DNA of 64,000 nt. Source: Bacteroidota bacterium. Lineage in GTDB: Bacteria; Bacteroidota; Bacteroidia; Sphingobacteriales; Sphingobacteriaceae. The stretch covers positions 139,617 through 203,616 of the forward strand of contig JAEXHI010000019.1 of the NCBI GenBank assembly GCA_023450085.1. Direction: 5' to 3'. A model generated the notes under the pieces. The model saw only the letters and a list, made by a program, of their open reading frames with translations, was not told where the DNA came from and did not search any database. This document shows positions 60,831 through 64,000 of the stretch, piece by piece. Made by a program: the position numbers and the translations under genes. The first letter of the stretch is position 1. Each line of letters starts with the position of its first letter.

Positions 60831-61831
60831 TCTGCTAATTGATATGACCAAGAAGGTACTTCAGCAAAAGTATAAACGAAGCTGATTAAAGTGCCAGAAG
60901 GTAAATTTAAAATAGAAACTAAACAATAAGGGTTAGTGATGAGGGACTCGGATAGGCCCAATTCCAGCTTCTTGAATATCTTGACATGGGTAAATAGACA
61001 GATATCGGGGCTGGAATTTTGAAAGACCGGGACTTTGAACTGGGGACTACGGTATTCTTGGTTGAAAAAAGATACAGACTGGGCCGAATTTTTATTTAAT
61101 GAAAATAGTTTGGCCATTAACGAACGTTCAGTAACTGCAGAAACGATAGGAACCTGAGTATTGGAAAGAAAGGGTTCCTTGGAAAAAGAAGTAATCATTG
61201 CTTCGACCGTCACTTCTTCAGGGATGAAGATTCCTCCATCGAGCAACTGGGGGGCCAGGTTTCTGGTAACGGCAACCTGGGGTTCAGTGAGAAGTGCGTG
61301 GAACATGGTCTCTGAAATGACCATATGTAGGTTAGGCTTAGGATAACGATACGAGATTGCATCCTGTACGGAAATGTAATCCACAAAAGATAAAAGATGA
61401 AGTGCAGCAAAGAGTTCTTTGACGAATTTAACGGATTCCGGATGGATATCAATTAAGGTAACCTGTAGCTGATTTGCCTTGAACAACGGCAAAACAGGGA
61501 GTAGGATGGTGGCAAAAGGGCCACAACCCGCGTATAGGATATTTATTTTTTGATTAGGAAAACGAAGGAGTAGTTCGTGGATGGCCTGATATACTCCTTT
61601 GATAAAACGGGCGGTCCTGTGGTAATCCAGCAGGCAGTCGGCCGCATGATCAAAGGAGAGAGCTATCCCACCTTTAAGTACCATTTCTGTTTGATCAGAT
61701 GGCTGAGGTGTGCGGTTGGAGCGGAAAGTTAAAAAGAAATCAGAGAGCATTTTGACGGCATGCACCTCTTCGTAGGGTGTATGTGATTGAAGAATAGTTG
61801 TTGTAATATCACTAAGCTTTGATACAGTCAT
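60827..61831 (-). CDS. class I SAM methyltransferase, PRMT-like
   Basis: The 334-residue protein has motif I (INILYAGCGPFATI, about 97-109), the acidic end of strand 2 (TLIDIHPES, Asp128) and a PRMT-like double-E-like region HMVISETMFHALLTEP (about 169-184). The N-terminal 90 residues are helical, and the C-terminal domain is beta-rich. Only one Glu of the usual double-E loop is clear, so a protein-arginine target is only a guess. It faces the collar operon tail to tail with a four-base overlap, which suggests a long shared history. Confidence 0.72.
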   Translation of the reverse strand: MTVSKLSDITTTILQSHTPYEEVHAVKMLSDFFLTFRSNRTPQPSDQTEMVLKGGIALSFDHAADCLLDYHRTARFIKGVYQAIHELLLRFPNQKINILYAGCGPFATILLPVLPLFKANQLQVTLIDIHPESVKFVKELFAALHLLSFVDYISVQDAISYRYPKPNLHMVISETMFHALLTEPQVAVTRNLAPQLLDGGIFIPEEVTVEAMITSFSKEPFLSNTQVPIVSAVTERSLMAKLFSLNKNSAQSVSFFNQEYRSPQFKVPVFQNSSPDICLFTHVKIFKKLELGLSESLITNPYCLVSILNLPSGTLISFVYTFAEVPSWSYQLAD

Positions 61832-61898
61832 TTTAGTATAAATTGAACATCACAATATATAGAATAAAAAATATTTAAATTAACTAATCACAAGGCAT

Positions 61899-64000
61899 AT
61901 GAAAATAAAGCTACTCGTATTTTTTCTGACGCTTTGCCTGCCATTCGTGGGCAGTGCACAGTTTTTGGAAAAATTTGAAGGTGCCACAGTTGGCAGTTCT
62001 TCTTTTACAAGTAACGGCCAAACGTTTAATTTTATTAACCTAAATGGCGGCAGTACTGATTTTAAGATTCAAGGTATATATCCTGGGGCTGGGTGGAGTG
62101 GGACAGCGGCAGATGACATATTTATTGATAATGATGGTTTTGCAAATAACCCACAACCTCCCGCATTAAAAATATCCAGTGCCACCGCTTTCAGGGTAAA
62201 TAGCTTTTGGATATACTTGGCTGACATTTTGAATAATTTGGATGTTACAGGAACACTAACGATTACAGGATCGTATAATGGTGTTACCCAATTTACAGCG
62301 ACTTCAAGTCCTGGTTTTAACAATACGAATTCTTTAATCAATAACGGTTTTAAGTTAATCGATCTTACTACTTTTGGAGGTGCCGATAATTCCTTAAAAA
62401 ATGTTGACGCTATTACCATTTCTACTACAGGAGATTTTAATTACGTAGCGCTTGATGCGTTGACTTGGTCGGGGGCTTTAGCACCTGAATTTACGGCACA
62501 TCCTGCCAATGTTGCCATTTGTCCAGGCCTTAATACCAGTTTTTCAGTAAGTACAACCAATGCCTATACTTACCAATGGCAGGTGAGTACTGGTGGTGCT
62601 TTCACGGATATTGTGAATGGAGGAGTGTATAGCAATGCAACTACGGCAACATTGTCTATCACTGGTGCTACAGCGGGTATGAATGCTTATCAATATCGTT
62701 GCATCGCTACGGGAGTTCCTGCATTTCTGCCAACCACCTCAAATGCTGCTACTTTAACCATCAATCCTACACCTTCTATTAGTACGCAACCTAGTAATGT
62801 GTCTATTAATAATGGAGGTAACACCACTATTACTGCACAAACATCTAATGCAACCAGTTACCAGTGGCAAATAGATATTAGTGGCGGCGGAGTTTTTAAC
62901 AATTTAACTAATTCGGCTACGTATTCTGGGGTAACCACTACAACATTAACCATAACGAATGCCACACTTGGCATGAATGGCTATGTTTACCGTTTGGTTG
63001 CAACAGGCAGCTGTGCGCCAGCGGCGAATTCTAATGGAGCTACATTAACGGTAACCAATGCTATCGTTAGTACTTCAGGTGCTTTGGGTAATATGTCTAC
63101 TACTTACGGAACAAATTCATCTTCGCAACAGTTTAATGTTTCGGGTACTAATTTAACTGCGGCTATCACGGTTACTCCGCCAGCGGGTTTTGAAGTGAGT
63201 AGCGATAATTCCAATTTCTCATCGACGGTTACTGTTGGTGCTGCAGGTACTGTGGCTTCAACACCTATATATGTGAGGTTAAACAGTACAGTGGCAGCGG
63301 GTTCTCCTTCAGGAAATATCCAATTGACCAGTGCTGGAGCTTCAACTGTGAATGTATCGACCACTACTAATGGTGCGAATACGGTAAGTGGTGCGCCAAT
63401 TACCATTACTGCTAGCAATGCAAGTAAAATCTATGGTCAGGCACTAAGCACTACCACAGGTTCTTCAGCTTACACCCTAAGCAGTGGAAGTTTAAAAAAC
63501 GGAAATACATTAAATACAGTAACCATTAGTTACACAAGTGGTGCTGTGGCCACTGCCGCTGCAACAACCTATACTGCGGCAATTACGCCATCGGCTTTAA
63601 CTGGTGCCAATGGGTTCTTGGCTAGCAATTATGCCATTACTTATGTGGGGGGTGATTTGACCGTTACCACAGCACCTTTGACGATTACTGCCAATAACCA
63701 GACCAAAGTTTACGGAGCATTATTGCCTACGCTTACAGCGAGCTACAGCGGTTTTGTTGCCGGTGATACACAATTGAGTTTAACTACGCAGCCAACGTTG
63801 AGCACTACTGCCACAGCAGCCTCTTCAGTAGCAGGCAGCCCTTATACCATTACGGCATCAGGTGCGGCAAGCTCAAACTATACGATCAGTTATGTTGCGG
63901 GTACGCTAAGCGTTACCACAGCACCATTGACGATTACGGCCAATAACCAGACCAAAGTTTACGGAGCGCCAGTACCTACGCTTACGGCTAGCTACAGCGG
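61899..64000 (+). CDS. giant repetitive surface protein, 5' part (Ig-like and MBG repeats)
   Basis: The frame is open from the ATG at 61899 to the window edge (700 codons). A signal peptide (MKIKLLVFFLTLCLPFVGSA) is followed by a lectin-like or jelly-roll domain (about 20-185). Two Ig-like modules of about 90 residues come next (TAHPANVAICPG..., STQPSNVSINNGG...), then a further Ig-like domain. The MBG repeats then begin with TITASNASKIYGQ and continue with the near-identical PLTITANNQTKVYGA units. At DNA level the last unit repeats with a 249-base period (63662 and 63911). Such proteins usually end in a type IX secretion signal, which is outside the window. Confidence 0.85.
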   Translation, partial: MKIKLLVFFLTLCLPFVGSAQFLEKFEGATVGSSSFTSNGQTFNFINLNGGSTDFKIQGIYPGAGWSGTAADDIFIDNDGFANNPQPPALKISSATAFRVNSFWIYLADILNNLDVTGTLTITGSYNGVTQFTATSSPGFNNTNSLINNGFKLIDLTTFGGADNSLKNVDAITISTTGDFNYVALDALTWSGALAPEFTAHPANVAICPGLNTSFSVSTTNAYTYQWQVSTGGAFTDIVNGGVYSNATTATLSITGATAGMNAYQYRCIATGVPAFLPTTSNAATLTINPTPSISTQPSNVSINNGGNTTITAQTSNATSYQWQIDISGGGVFNNLTNSATYSGVTTTTLTITNATLGMNGYVYRLVATGSCAPAANSNGATLTVTNAIVSTSGALGNMSTTYGTNSSSQQFNVSGTNLTAAITVTPPAGFEVSSDNSNFSSTVTVGAAGTVASTPIYVRLNSTVAAGSPSGNIQLTSAGASTVNVSTTTNGANTVSGAPITITASNASKIYGQALSTTTGSSAYTLSSGSLKNGNTLNTVTISYTSGAVATAAATTYTAAITPSALTGANGFLASNYAITYVGGDLTVTTAPLTITANNQTKVYGALLPTLTASYSGFVAGDTQLSLTTQPTLSTTATAASSVAGSPYTITASGAASSNYTISYVAGTLSVTTAPLTITANNQTKVYGAPVPTLTASYS

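Overview
The window looks like chromosome of a Bacteroidota bacterium of the Sphingobacteriaceae, most like Pedobacter. The reasons are a SusC/SusD outer-membrane pair, a type B (gliding-motility) C-terminal secretion domain, lipoproteins and outer-membrane barrels, Bacteroidota -7 promoter boxes of the form TAnnTTTG, and many short palindromic intergenic repeats. No taxonomy search was run, so the genus is an inference.

From 1 to about 14.5 kb there are envelope and secreted proteins: an outer-membrane barrel, a DUF2807 adhesin-like protein, a transglutaminase-like protein, an M1 aminopeptidase, a CocE/NonD hydrolase and small unknowns. Housekeeping lpdA and a class C serine hydrolase follow. 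Two genes here carry likely inactivating lesions: an in-frame stop near 1914 and a homopolymer frameshift near 6823.

From 14.8 to 28.3 kb lies a beta-mannan utilisation locus. An AraC regulator and a CE2-type deacetylase read left. SusC, SusD, an IPT/TIG lipoprotein, a GH26 mannanase, a sodium:sugar symporter, a GH130 mannosylglucose phosphorylase and a mannobiose/cellobiose 2-epimerase read right with gaps of 2 to 27 bases. Together they would bind and cut mannan outside, import mannobiose, epimerise it to mannosylglucose and phosphorolyse that.

From 28.3 to 47.2 kb are a regulator, an MFS transporter, a GH18 enzyme, an ECF sigma operon, a TetR-TolC-MFP-RND efflux operon, murB, a conserved ECF sigma gene, a lycopene cyclase-like/cytochrome b5 pair and a PfkB kinase. 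The gaps at 32.3-33.0, 34.0-34.6 and 35.8-36.7 kb are mosaics of palindromic repeats.

From 47.3 to 48.3 kb is a tRNA-Asn locus. Two intact tRNA genes sit among three broken copies and two GIY-YIG endonuclease copies. Sixteen-base palindromes of the form TCCCG-N6-CGGGA lie inside the broken tRNAs.

From 48.5 to 64 kb are giant surface proteins at both ends. Between them is an uncommon cluster: sulfotransferase-like protein, APS kinase, Asp/Asn hydroxylase-like oxygenase, an HEAGH zincin-like protein, a PhyH oxygenase, a metallophosphatase with missing metal ligands, a cytoplasmic periplasmic-binding-fold protein, a formyltransferase, three tandem phage tail-collar (MdpB-like) proteins and a PRMT-like methyltransferase. 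I regard it as the best candidate for an undescribed system: a three-component collar-protein structure with its own modification enzymes.
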